DNA of 64,000 bases from Paraburkholderia tuberum STM678 (GTDB lineage: Bacteria; Pseudomonadota; Gammaproteobacteria; Burkholderiales; Burkholderiaceae). Location: contig NZ_CADFGP010000008.1 in NCBI RefSeq assembly GCF_902833905.1, positions 164,107 to 228,106 of the forward strand, given 5' to 3'. The notes beneath the pieces were generated by a model that was given only the letters and a program-made list of their open reading frames with translations, searched no databases and was not told the origin of the DNA. The position numbers and the translations under genes are program-made. Positions 24,527 to 31,691 of the stretch are shown piece by piece; position 1 is the first letter of the stretch, and every line of letters starts with the position of its first letter.

Positions 24527-24963
24527 TACGCTGCCTCCTGCGATTCCAGTCCCATCTTGGTCGCGCGCATCGGCTCCCACCGAGCGAACGCCATGTTCCA
24601 CAGTGACCGCTTGTGATCGCGAAGAAAGCGTTTGCCCTGGTCATATTCGTAGTGGCACGTAGGGCAGGCCGGCACAGTGAAATAGTCGGCAGTCTTCAGG
24701 CCCATGCCCTTCCCTTCGTTGCGGTGCGCCGGTGCGCTCTTCCTCGGGTCGCTCGTGCACACGCCCGGAATCCGCAGGTAGCACGGCTCGTCGCGGCACG
24801 CGTCGCGCATCCGCTTATCGTCGCCAGACTTCGGCTTGCGTGGCTTGCGCTTGATCGCCACCTTGCGCATCAGCGTTTGCGTAGTGCGGTCGAGTTGCGC
24901 CTTGAACACACCCGGCACTTTGCGCTTGAAGCCGGTACGCGCGAGCGGCGTGGTGCGCTTCAT
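24526..24963 (-). CDS. DUF1364 nuclease-like protein
   Basis: A 145-residue protein with a basic N-terminus (KRKPRKPKSGDDKRMRDA) and the DUF1364 core: CYLRIPGVCTSDPRKSAPAH, then KGMGLKTADYFTVPACPTCH. The four cysteines and two histidines would bind zinc, and the family has an HNH-like fold. In lambdoid phages it lies in the nin region and may take part in recombination. Coupled to both neighbours. Confidence 0.85.
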   Translation of the reverse strand: MKRTTPLARTGFKRKVPGVFKAQLDRTTQTLMRKVAIKRKPRKPKSGDDKRMRDACRDEPCYLRIPGVCTSDPRKSAPAHRNEGKGMGLKTADYFTVPACPTCHYEYDQGKRFLRDHKRSLWNMAFARWEPMRATKMGLESQEAA

Positions 24964-25526
24964 GGCTGCACAGCCTCCGCGCGCACCATCGCACCGAACG
25001 CAGCAATCACAACAGGATCAGCGCGCGGCCACCAGCGGGCCGGCGCTCGATACGCAGCGTCGAGCAGCCGATCCAGCTCCTCTTCGGTTTTCGCTTCTGC
25101 CATCGCGCGCCGCCGCGCTTCTCCACGCGGCTCGGGCCGCGCGCGGGTCAATTTCGGCTTGCCTGCCGGTGTCGGCCCAAACTGGTAGTAGGCCGCTTTG
25201 TAAGGACCGTATTCGCCGGTCAGATGCACCTTGTCCAGCGCTATCAGGCTCACGAGCAGATCGCGAACAGTTTTTCTGTCCAGATTGACGGCCTTCGAAA
25301 CTTCCGAGCCGGTTCGAGCCACCTTGTCTTTCATGAGTTGGACAATCCGCTCGCGGCTCGCGGCATGTGTGCGCTGTTTCTTCGGCAATCCGATGCTTCG
25401 CCCATACGCGCGAGCGCAATCGACCGAACGTCCCGGCAGCAGGTGGATATGGCTATCCAACGGCTTCGGCGATTTCCAGATGCGCTTCAGCGTGCGCTTT
25501 TCCTTTTCACTCCACAGTGTGCCCAT
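24960..25526 (-). CDS. Winged-helix DNA-binding phage protein
   Basis: A 188-residue protein. Residues 1-50 form a small basic region (MGTLWSEKEKRTLKRIWKSP), residues 50-110 a winged helix (ERIVQLMKDKVARTGSEVSK, then KTVRDLLVSLIALDKVHLTG), and the C-terminal part is helical and charged. It could be a regulator or a replication accessory. It lies between the replication-associated nuclease DUF1064 and DUF1364. Confidence 0.65.
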   Translation of the reverse strand: MGTLWSEKEKRTLKRIWKSPKPLDSHIHLLPGRSVDCARAYGRSIGLPKKQRTHAASRERIVQLMKDKVARTGSEVSKAVNLDRKTVRDLLVSLIALDKVHLTGEYGPYKAAYYQFGPTPAGKPKLTRARPEPRGEARRRAMAEAKTEEELDRLLDAAYRAPARWWPRADPVVIAAFGAMVRAEAVQP

Positions 25527-26024
25527 CTAGCCAACCTCCCTGATATCGAAGCCGCCGCCTTTTGCCTTACGCACCAACCGGAACGTGAACGGGTATTGCG
25601 AAGCCGCGCTCTTGATCTTCACGTTCGCGTCTTCCTCCATGAATCCCTTGCACTCGTGCAGTTCGAGCGCGCCGCTCGCGACGATCACCGCGAAGTCGGG
25701 CGTGTAGAACGTGCGGTCAGCAAGCCGGAATTTCAGACCTTCGAAGCGAAACCACAGGACGTCGCCCCCATGTCGCAGCATGTCGAGGTGGGCGGCGTAA
25801 CGCTTTTCCAGCCCGTTCATCGTTCCGCCACCAAGGCGACCGAGGTCGCGATTGCGCGGGCTGTGTGCGCCGCTGACGAGTTGAGCGATCGGTGTATCAA
25901 GCGCGACCGGCTCGGCCGAATTCAGGCGCGCCGCCGCACTGCTGATTTCGCCGCTGATACGCGCGGTGCCGAAACGGCCACCAGCGATCGCACTCTCGGG
26001 AAAGCGGAGTGAGTTCTTGCTCAT
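25527..26024 (-). CDS. DUF1064 nuclease-like protein
   Basis: A 165-residue protein whose second half has the DUF1064 signature: GGTMNGLEKRYAAHLDML, FEGLKFRLADRTFYTPDFAV, then ALELHECKGFMEEDANVKIK. The E-TPDF-ExKG residues form the PD-(D/E)xK type active site, so it is probably a structure-specific endonuclease involved in replication or recombination. It follows the O-like gene by a 4-base overlap. Confidence 0.83.
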   Translation of the reverse strand: MSKNSLRFPESAIAGGRFGTARISGEISSAAARLNSAEPVALDTPIAQLVSGAHSPRNRDLGRLGGGTMNGLEKRYAAHLDMLRHGGDVLWFRFEGLKFRLADRTFYTPDFAVIVASGALELHECKGFMEEDANVKIKSAASQYPFTFRLVRKAKGGGFDIREVG

Positions 26025-27166
26025 GACGCGTAGTCGTCCACGGGCATGAGCGCATCGCCGAACTGGGTGCGGGCGAACTGGTACAGCCGCTCATCGTTGA
26101 ATTTCCTGGCGTCCGCCAGAACGAATGCGATCGCCGCTTTCTCGCGCGAAGCCGCCACCACAAGCACCCGGTACGCGCCAATCGCCTCTTCATGCTTTCG
26201 GGCACGTACGCCGAGCTCCGCACCGCGGGCTTCGATCACGGCAGTGTCGGTCGACTCGTACCACGGCGCGCCGCTGTCGGCATCACCGGCGCCGGGAGTC
26301 GCGGCCGGAGCCAGCACCTCGTCGACGAAGCGGGCGAGAAACCCGGCGTTCACTGGCCTGCCGTCGTTATCGCGCGCACGCGCCGCCACAGCGCGCCGAT
26401 ACGCGTCTCGCAGTTCGTCGGGCTTGACTGAGCGCGCCGCCCAGGCCGCAAGGTGCGACCGGATTTTGGCAAGCGGGATCCCGCCGCCCTTGCCGTGGCT
26501 CTCCTCGAGTTCACGCAGCACGCCGAGCAAAACGCTCTGGTCGAGGGTCAACGGCGGATCACCGCCCGGATGCATTTTCCCCGCCGGCGGTTTGTCGGGT
26601 TCTTCGTTCGAAAGCAGCAGCAGCGATTCGGCGTTGGAGTTGTCCACAGGCAGTGCCTCGTGCGCGTTGCTGCTGCTTTTCTTTGTAGGGTTAACTGAAC
26701 TACTAGACTGAACGTCGTTCAGTGCCTTCGTGTCGTTAGGTTCAGTGCCTTCGTCTTGAGGCACTGAACGTCCTTCAGTGCCTGTATCAATTTGGCACTG
26801 AACGTCATTCAGTGCCTTGTGGATAACTTTCTTCGCGCGAGGCACTGAACGTCCTTCAGTGCCTTTATCGTCCTTGGATGGCAAAACGAAACCATCCGGA
26901 ATCTGAGGGAAGTATTCGTGGCGCTTCCACTTCTTGCCGGCGTAACCATGCTTTTTAGTGGCGAACCAACCCTGATCTGCGGCGACTGCGAGATGAGTGC
27001 AGACGGATCGTTCAGACAGGCCGGTCTCTTCCGCCAGCAGCTCTGTTGACGGGAAACAGTCCTCGCCGAGTTCGTTCAGATGACACGCGAGGGTAAGCAG
27101 CACGTGACGCGTCGTGGACGGCAGCTGCGATTTGATGATGGCGTGGCGCCATGTCCAAGGCTTCAC
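26021..27166 (-). CDS. Replication initiator with HTH domain (lambda O-like)
   Basis: A 381-residue protein starting at a GTG that overlaps the Rha stop (GTGA) with GGGAGG upstream. The N-terminal 100 residues are a helix-turn-helix domain (SQLPSTTRHVLLTLACHLNE, then LLAEETGLSERSVCTHLAVA). The middle (about residues 110-190) is low-complexity and is where the DNA carries four palindromic iterons; the same palindrome is read as GTEGRSVP in two copies and KALNDVQ in two. The C-terminal helical domain may recruit helicase. This is the arrangement of lambda gene O with ori inside it. Confidence 0.82.
   Translation of the reverse strand: MKPWTWRHAIIKSQLPSTTRHVLLTLACHLNELGEDCFPSTELLAEETGLSERSVCTHLAVAADQGWFATKKHGYAGKKWKRHEYFPQIPDGFVLPSKDDKGTEGRSVPRAKKVIHKALNDVQCQIDTGTEGRSVPQDEGTEPNDTKALNDVQSSSSVNPTKKSSSNAHEALPVDNSNAESLLLLSNEEPDKPPAGKMHPGGDPPLTLDQSVLLGVLRELEESHGKGGGIPLAKIRSHLAAWAARSVKPDELRDAYRRAVAARARDNDGRPVNAGFLARFVDEVLAPAATPGAGDADSGAPWYESTDTAVIEARGAELGVRARKHEEAIGAYRVLVVAASREKAAIAFVLADARKFNDERLYQFARTQFGDALMPVDDYAS
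26640..26863. other. Phage replication origin: four palindromic iterons plus DnaA box
   Basis: Four copies of GGCACTGAA-CGTCN-TTCAGTGCC (9-bp arms, 5-bp centre) at 26704-26726 (outer 3 bases of one arm diverged), 26760-26782, 26794-26816 and 26841-26863, plus a half-site at 26741-26749. A perfect DnaA box, TGTGGATAA (complement TTATCCACA), lies at 26818-26826 between the last two, and a near match TTGTCCACA at 26640-26648. A T-rich, less GC-rich tract (about 26668-26706) borders the iterons and could be the unwinding element. Confidence 0.85.
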
Positions 27167-27936
27167 TCGCCGCCTCCCTGAAGCCGTGCCGAGACGATCG
27201 AGTGCATCTCCGCGAACCGTTCCACGTACCAGTGTGGTTGCGTCTCGCGGGGGCAATTCGGATGCGTCACGTTCTTCCCGAAGCGAAGGCCCTCGTCCGT
27301 GACCACCCAGAACTTCTTGATGCCGTCTATTGCGTGGCTCGACGTGCTCTTGCGCGTGCGCTCGGCCAGAAAACCGGCGTCCGCGAGCAGCGGGTTATAG
27401 GTTCGGGGCCGGATCTTGATGCCATGCTCGATGAGCAGCTCTGTGAGCGGCTTGGTCAGCATCGAACTGCCGCCGGTCGCATCTGGGGCTGCATCGATCG
27501 CGTACGCGGGCAGGAAGGTCGGCTCAATGCCGTAGTCCTTTGCAATGTGCGCGAGCATCGCCATCTGGCATGACGCCGAGGGCTTGAGCAAGCGCGTAAA
27601 ACATTCCGCGATCGCAATTGCGCCGGCGAGCTTCGACGCGGCCACCGCGGGAACGGCGACGCTATTTTCAAGTTCCTGCCACCGGTCGACCAGACGCGCG
27701 GTGAATTCCGGCGAAAGCTGCGCAACGATCACATAGCTGTCGCGCTTGCAGATCCGGTACTCAGCGACTGTCTGGCCCAAGTGGTTTTTAACTTCCCCCA
27801 TTGGGGGAAGTTGAATTACGCCGCGCTCAGCGAGGCGCTCGATCGATTGTTTTACCTTGTCATGACGCGACTCGACCAGTTCCGCGATCTCGCGGCTCGA
27901 CATGGTCGGCGCGGCCGAATTCGTAATGTTGTTCAT
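27163..27936 (-). CDS. Rha family / antirepressor protein
   Basis: A 257-residue protein. Residues 10-95 are a Rha domain (SSREIAELVESRHDKVKQSI, YRICKRDSYVIVAQLSPEFT, then RLVDRWQELE). The C-terminal half (PLTELLIEHGIKIRPRTYNP, then HAIDGIKKFWVVTDEGLRFG) is the kind found in phage antirepressors. Its start overlaps the Icd-like stop by ATGA, and a C4-type RNA lies upstream. By analogy with P1, it would antagonise the repressor, and it lies downstream of an RNA switch that would limit its translation. Confidence 0.85.
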   Translation of the reverse strand: MNNITNSAAPTMSSREIAELVESRHDKVKQSIERLAERGVIQLPPMGEVKNHLGQTVAEYRICKRDSYVIVAQLSPEFTARLVDRWQELENSVAVPAVAASKLAGAIAIAECFTRLLKPSASCQMAMLAHIAKDYGIEPTFLPAYAIDAAPDATGGSSMLTKPLTELLIEHGIKIRPRTYNPLLADAGFLAERTRKSTSSHAIDGIKKFWVVTDEGLRFGKNVTHPNCPRETQPHWYVERFAEMHSIVSARLQGGGE

Positions 27937-28289
27937 TCCGCCACCTCTTCGAATAACGCATCCCATGCACCGACATCGAGACTTCGCATCGCGGCATTTA
28001 GCGCGCTGCGAAGTTTTTCCTTCGAGACCGAGAAACAGCCATTCAGGCTCGCTTCGAGGCGGCCGTCGCGGCGGCGTGACAGCACGAATTCACCCGGCGC
28101 GGAGGTCTGCGCGTCCAGCTGCTGGCGTCGACGCAAGTCAATGAGGCGAGATACGGTTTTTGGATAGCGACCGCGCCACGACTGACGAACGCGTTCAGGC
28201 GCTGCCGTGGGCAGCGGGATGACATTGGAGGATGTGATGCGGGATGTAGGGACGTGCGAACGCACGCCCTCGTTGGACGGATGCGGCAT
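27933..28289 (-). CDS. Icd-like small protein ahead of rha
   Basis: A 118-residue basic protein starting MPHPSNEGVRSHVPTSRITS, with GAGGAG six bases upstream. Much longer frames run through this region but the upstream part is the RNA-coding leader. Proteins annotated as host cell division inhibitor Icd-like arise at exactly this place in Burkholderia and enterobacterial prophages. The C-terminal half (ALNAAMRSLDVGAWDALFEE) is helical. Its ribosome site is blocked by a 10-bp stem; function as an inhibitor is unproven. Confidence 0.7.
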   Translation of the reverse strand: MPHPSNEGVRSHVPTSRITSSNVIPLPTAAPERVRQSWRGRYPKTVSRLIDLRRRQQLDAQTSAPGEFVLSRRRDGRLEASLNGCFSVSKEKLRSALNAAMRSLDVGAWDALFEEVAE

Positions 28290-28334
28290 GAAACGCTCCT
28301 CTGCGAGCTTGACAAAGCCTCGCTGGAGCGTTTC
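28290..28334 (-). promoter_or_regulatory. Hairpin that sequesters the ribosome site of the Icd-like gene
   Basis: GGAGCGTTTC, containing the Shine-Dalgarno sequence and lying next to the ATG, is perfectly complementary over 10 bases to GAAACGCTCC located 26 bases upstream in the mRNA. The stem would hide the ribosome site. The upstream strand is preceded by CCTAGAAA-type motifs that also occur in the antisense RNA, so alternative pairings are possible. Confidence 0.7.
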
Positions 28335-28472
28335 TAGGCGCATCCCGCGAGGTGGCCGGGAGGCTAGAAACCCATGCAGAGCTGGGCGGACTTCTTTCCC
28401 TTGCGGGTCTTGTATCCGTCGCCCTCCCGGCCATTGACCGGACGCGCGTAGTCCTGCACGGACTACGGACGT

Positions 28473-28532
28473 AAAAAAACCACGTACTGGCGGGCGTGGA
28501 TACCGCTCTGCATGGGAGTTTCTAGGCTCCTT
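28473..28532 (-). ncRNA. C4-type antisense RNA (about 60 nt)
   Basis: A promoter (28539-28567) is followed by AAGGAGCCTAGAAACTCCC and ATGCAGAGC, then a terminator hairpin CCACG/CGTGG with seven T residues. Two segments of this short RNA, about 25 bases in total, are complementary to the downstream leader (28352-28383: GCTCTGCATGGG and TTTCTAG), so it can base-pair with the same transcript. In phages P1 and P7 the C4 RNA is made just upstream of icd-ant, and pairs with that mRNA by two such segments. Here the downstream genes are Icd-like and antirepressor-like. The exact 5' end is inferred. Confidence 0.72.
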
Positions 28533-28538
28533 GCTCGC

Positions 28539-28567
28539 AGAATAAGCCAGGTCGCCCTGGATTGCAA
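28539..28567 (-). promoter_or_regulatory. Promoter of the C4-type RNA
   Basis: Minus strand TTGCAA, 17-base spacer, TATTCT. The spacer holds CCAGG-GCGA-CCTGG, a perfect inverted repeat that could be a repressor site. The start point would be about 28532, just ahead of the antisense RNA. Confidence 0.75.
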
Positions 28568-28613
28568 ATTCGATCGCGCGCGCCGCCGTGATCACGTTCG
28601 TTGCCTTTCGCGT

Positions 28614-28642
28614 TTGCATCGACGTAACAAATATGTTATTAT
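28614..28642 (+). promoter_or_regulatory. Promoter and operator of the toxin-antitoxin cassette
   Basis: TTGCAT, 17-base spacer, TATTAT, ending 7 bases before the toxin ATG, so the mRNA would be leaderless or nearly so. TAACA-AATA-TGTTA at 28625-28638 is an inverted repeat within the promoter, a likely site for the antitoxin, giving autoregulation. Confidence 0.75.
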
Positions 28643-28649
28643 TTTCTTC

Positions 28650-28982
28650 ATGACATACCAAATCCGCTTCTACAGCCAGCGGGTCGAAACCAGCATCGCC
28701 GCATTGCCGAAGACCTTGCTTGCGCGCTTCTTCGCCTTGGCTGACCGTATGGAACAACACGGGCCGAATCTCGGCGAACCACATACCAAGGCAATGGGAG
28801 GCGGTCTGTTTGAAATGCGACTCAAAGGGGCTGAGGGTATTGCGAGGGTGTTTTACTGCGCGGTCATTGACCGGCGCATCGTGATGCTTCACTGCTTCGT
28901 GAAGAAAACCCAAAAAACGCCCGCGAACGAACTGGAAACCGCTCGAAAGAGATTGTTGGAGGTCAGAAATGGCAACGTATAA
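28650..28982 (+). CDS. HigB/Gp49-family toxin
   Basis: A 110-residue basic protein (MTYQIRFYSQRVETSIAALP, then GGGLFEMRLKGAEGIARVFY and HCFVKKTQKTPANELETARK). The RLKG-RVFY and KKTQKTP motifs are those of the phage-derived Gp49/HigB branch of RelE-like ribosome-dependent mRNA endonucleases. I use the ATG at 28650 rather than an upstream start without promoter support. It overlaps the antitoxin gene by 14 bases. The cassette is opposed to the surrounding early operon. Confidence 0.88.
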   Translation: MTYQIRFYSQRVETSIAALPKTLLARFFALADRMEQHGPNLGEPHTKAMGGGLFEMRLKGAEGIARVFYCAVIDRRIVMLHCFVKKTQKTPANELETARKRLLEVRNGNV

Positions 28983-29256
28983 GGAAATGCGCGAACGCGC
29001 GCTTGCCGACCCTAAAGTGCGCGCGGAATACGATCGGCTGAACCGCGAAGAGTACGCCCTGCTTGACCAGATGCTTGAGGCACGGCGCGCCGCCGGCCTC
29101 ACCCAAGCGGACGTGGCTGAGCGCATGGGCACCAAGGCGCCCGCCGTCACGCGGCTTGAGCGCGCCCTCGCGTCTGGGCAACACTCACCTTCGCTCGACA
29201 CTCTGCGCAAATACGCCGAAGCCTGCGGCAAAAAGCTAGTGATCTCGTTCGCGTGA
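28969..29256 (+). CDS. XRE-family antitoxin (HigA-like)
   Basis: A 95-residue protein. The N-terminal 40 residues are helical and acidic (KVRAEYDRLNREEYALLDQM) and are followed by a helix-turn-helix (AAGLTQADVAERMGTKAPAV, then RKYAEACGKKLVISF). This is the usual plan of HigA proteins paired with Gp49-type toxins: toxin neutralisation at the N-terminus and operator binding by the HTH. Translation is coupled to the toxin. Confidence 0.88.
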   Translation: MATYKEMRERALADPKVRAEYDRLNREEYALLDQMLEARRAAGLTQADVAERMGTKAPAVTRLERALASGQHSPSLDTLRKYAEACGKKLVISFA

Positions 29257-29555
29257 TGCAACATATCAAGACCCGGCCGTGGGACTCGGCCGAACACCTG
29301 AAGACCGAAGACGATATGGCCGAATACTTCGAAGCCTGTTTGCTCGAAGGCGGTGACGATCCGACATTTATCGCGCATGCGCTCGGCGTCATTGCCCGGG
29401 CGCGCGGCATGGCGCAGGTGGCGCGCGACACGGGCCTGACGCGCGAGGGGCTGTACAAGGCGTTGTCGAGCGACGGTAATCCGAGCTTCGGGACGATCCT
29501 GAAGGTCATCAAGGCACTTGGCCTGCAGTTGCACGGCTCGAAAGCGCACGCGTGA
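29256..29555 (+). CDS. Second antitoxin-like protein (addiction module antidote type)
   Basis: A 99-residue protein with TRPWDSAEHLKTEDDMAEYF and the HTH GMAQVARDTGLTREGLYKAL, then PSFGTILKVIKALGLQL. This is the pattern of the addiction module antidote proteins that normally pair with a different small HigB/RelE-like toxin. Its own toxin is not present here. The ATG overlaps the stop of the previous antitoxin (TGATG), so the cassette is toxin-antitoxin-antitoxin. Confidence 0.82.
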   Translation: MQHIKTRPWDSAEHLKTEDDMAEYFEACLLEGGDDPTFIAHALGVIARARGMAQVARDTGLTREGLYKALSSDGNPSFGTILKVIKALGLQLHGSKAHA

Positions 29556-29578
29556 AAATAGGCGGTTTGGCTGGGCGT

Positions 29579-29803
29579 TCATTCGCACAGTCCATATGCA
29601 GACGCGCATGCCGTCGCGGGATGAGCATCAGAGAACAATTCGCCTTGCGCCGGCACGCGCGATATCGCCGCGGCCTGCCGGCGTCTGCCCGCGACCCATG
29701 ACAGCAGCGTCGCGTGCCAGCTCCAGTGCCCGTAGTGCCGTGCTCGCGCCGCTTCCGCGAGATACGTGCGCGCCATGCGGATGTGCCAGTCGCGATCGTT
29801 CAC
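29579..29803 (-). CDS. Small phage protein, 74 residues
   Basis: Starts at a GTG overlapping the methyltransferase stop (GTGA) and reads MNDRDWHIRMARTYLAEAAR, then HYGHWSWHATLLSWVAGRRR. A basic helical protein with many Trp and His. Last gene of the early operon before the inverted toxin-antitoxin cassette. No family recognised. Confidence 0.6.
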   Translation of the reverse strand: MNDRDWHIRMARTYLAEAARARHYGHWSWHATLLSWVAGRRRQAAAISRVPAQGELFSDAHPATACASAYGLCE

Positions 29804-30894
29804 GAGACCTCCAGCACAAAACCCGGCTGTCGCAGACGATCGCGCTGCAGCGTTTCGTATGCGGGGTTCAGTTCGCAGCCGATGAAATGGCGGCCGAGCC
29901 GCTGCGCGACCTGGCCGGTTGTGCCGCTCCCGAAAAACGGATCGAACACGATGTCGCCTGGCCGCGAGCCCGCGAGCACGCATGGCTCAACAAGTTCTTG
30001 AGGGAATGTGGCGAAGTGGGCGCCCTTATAGGGCGTCGTCGCAATCGTCCACACCGACCGCCGATTCGCGCGACCGGTTTCACCGGTCCACTCACTGCCC
30101 GATTTCGTGCGCGATTCCTCGCGGTCATCGTCACCGTACTTGTTGCCACCGATGCGCGGGCCGACTGCTTTCATCGAGCCGTTCGTTTTGCCCGGCACGC
30201 GGTCGCTTCCTGTTTGGTTATGCAGGTTCGGTTGACCCAACCGATCGACACTCGTTTCCGCAAGCGGTTGCGCAATAGCTTCAGCTTGATAGAAATAGCG
30301 CCCGGACTTCGCTAGGAGGAAAAGCGATTCGTGCGCCTTGGTGCAGCGATCACGCACACTCTCGGGCATTGGATTCGGCTTGTGCCAAATGATCTCTTGG
30401 CGCAGGTACCAGCCATCGGCGCGCAGCGCAAACGCGAGCATCCAAGGGATGCCAATCAGGTCTTTCGGCTTCAGGTCGGAGGCCGCCGGAATCGTGCCTG
30501 TTCGGTTCACCTTCGACGGATAAGCACCTACCTCGATGCGTGCCGCTTGTATCTTCGACCGCTCACGAACGTTGGCAACAGACCTGCCCGCCATCTGCCC
30601 GGTGTTGCCTTGGCGCCCTTGCGAACCCCACGAGCCGGCGTAGCTATCGCCAATGTTCAGCCAGAGCGTGCCATCGTCAACCAGGACATCGCGCGCGGCG
30701 CGGAACACCTCGACCATCGCGGCGATGTAAGCGTCCGGCGATTTCTCCAGTCCAAGTTGGCCTACGTGGCCGTAGTCACGCAGCCCGTAATACGGCGGCG
30801 ACGTCACGATTGTCCGCACCTTCGCGCCGTCGGCGATCATCGCGCGCATCGTCTCGCGGCAGTCTCCGAAGTGGCAGCGGTCGAGCCAGTCCAT
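29800..30894 (-). CDS. DNA methyltransferase (SPPY motif, likely N4-cytosine)
   Basis: A 364-residue enzyme of the beta-type amino-methyltransferase class. Catalytic motif IV is TSPPYYGLRDYG near residue 32; the SAM-binding motif I comes late, DPFFGSGTTGQVAQRLGR (about residue 318). SPPY is typical of N4-cytosine enzymes but some N6-adenine enzymes also have it. It may protect phage DNA against host restriction. Coupled to the second methyltransferase and the small gene after it. The recognition sequence is unknown. Confidence 0.9.
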   Translation of the reverse strand: MDWLDRCHFGDCRETMRAMIADGAKVRTIVTSPPYYGLRDYGHVGQLGLEKSPDAYIAAMVEVFRAARDVLVDDGTLWLNIGDSYAGSWGSQGRQGNTGQMAGRSVANVRERSKIQAARIEVGAYPSKVNRTGTIPAASDLKPKDLIGIPWMLAFALRADGWYLRQEIIWHKPNPMPESVRDRCTKAHESLFLLAKSGRYFYQAEAIAQPLAETSVDRLGQPNLHNQTGSDRVPGKTNGSMKAVGPRIGGNKYGDDDREESRTKSGSEWTGETGRANRRSVWTIATTPYKGAHFATFPQELVEPCVLAGSRPGDIVFDPFFGSGTTGQVAQRLGRHFIGCELNPAYETLQRDRLRQPGFVLEVS

Positions 30895-31691
30895 TACTCA
30901 CCCTCCCCGAACAAACTCGGCTGCTCGGCGCCCATGCGCGGTTCATCAAATAGCGCTCCCTGTCGATGCGCGTTCACCATACGCTCGACCGCCGTGTCGA
31001 AATGCACCGGGTCAAGCTCAATCCCTACGAACCTGCGACCCAATTTCGCAGCCGCGACGCCAGTGCTGCCGCTGCCCATAAAAGGGTCCAGCACGACTTG
31101 CCCCGGAACGGTATGTGCACGGATCATCTGCTCCATAAGGCGCAGGGGCTTTTCGTTCGGGTGATAGAGATCGCGCGGCTTGGTGGCGCTTATGACGTTG
31201 GGAATTGCCTCGACTTCCTCATTCCACATGAGCCGGCCACCCGCTCTGTGAGCAACCATGACCATCTCGTGCTGACGACGATATCGCCAACCGATGCCGG
31301 GATTCCGTTTATCCCAAATCACGCTGTGAAAGAAGGAAAGCCCCTTTTCGTCCATGCGCAGCGCCAACCATGCGAACGTGGGGCGTGGGCCGCCGCCGCA
31401 GCAGCAGCAACAGCAGCAGTCGGCACGCAGCACTCTCGCTGCTTGCGTGAGCATTCCGTCGACCACCTCCCGCATCGAGTCTGGTGAATCGTTCGCGATC
31501 GGGGTTGCCCGCGTCTTTCTGGCGCTACGAAGAACGACGTCCATCCGACTCAGAAGGTCGCCGTCCGCATTGTTGTGGCCGTATGGCGGGTCCGTCCAAA
31601 CCATGTCAATGGATTCGGCCGCCAGCTCTGGCATGACCGCGCGGCAATCGCCCAAGAACAGCGTCGCGTTGCCGATCTGAAGTGGCGTCAC
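30894..31691 (-). CDS. DNA methyltransferase (DPPY motif, likely N6-adenine)
   Basis: A 265-residue enzyme starting at a GTG that overlaps the upstream stop (GTGA): MTPLQIGNATLFLGDCRAVM. Motif IV is WTDPPYGHNNADGD; motif I is LDPFMGSGSTGVAAAKLGRR near the C-terminus. DPPY favours N6-adenine. A run of seven cysteines (positions about 118-124) encoded by TGC repeats followed by glycines is odd and lies between domains. Tandem to another methyltransferase, which suggests anti-restriction. Confidence 0.92.
   Translation of the reverse strand: MTPLQIGNATLFLGDCRAVMPELAAESIDMVWTDPPYGHNNADGDLLSRMDVVLRSARKTRATPIANDSPDSMREVVDGMLTQAARVLRADCCCCCCCGGGPRPTFAWLALRMDEKGLSFFHSVIWDKRNPGIGWRYRRQHEMVMVAHRAGGRLMWNEEVEAIPNVISATKPRDLYHPNEKPLRLMEQMIRAHTVPGQVVLDPFMGSGSTGVAAAKLGRRFVGIELDPVHFDTAVERMVNAHRQGALFDEPRMGAEQPSLFGEGE

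Noticed and set aside
26704..26863. CRISPR array
   Set aside because: Four short palindromic repeats with uneven spacers of about 11-33 bases inside a coding gene; no cas genes. They fit origin iterons.
28350..28545. Integron attC site or IS end
   Set aside because: The long inverted repeat matches antisense-RNA pairing with promoter and terminator; no integrase or recombination core motifs are nearby.
27933..29609. A 558-codon open frame on the minus strand
   Set aside because: Only the last 118 codons have a ribosome site and fit a gene. The rest overlaps the toxin-antitoxin genes and the RNA leader.
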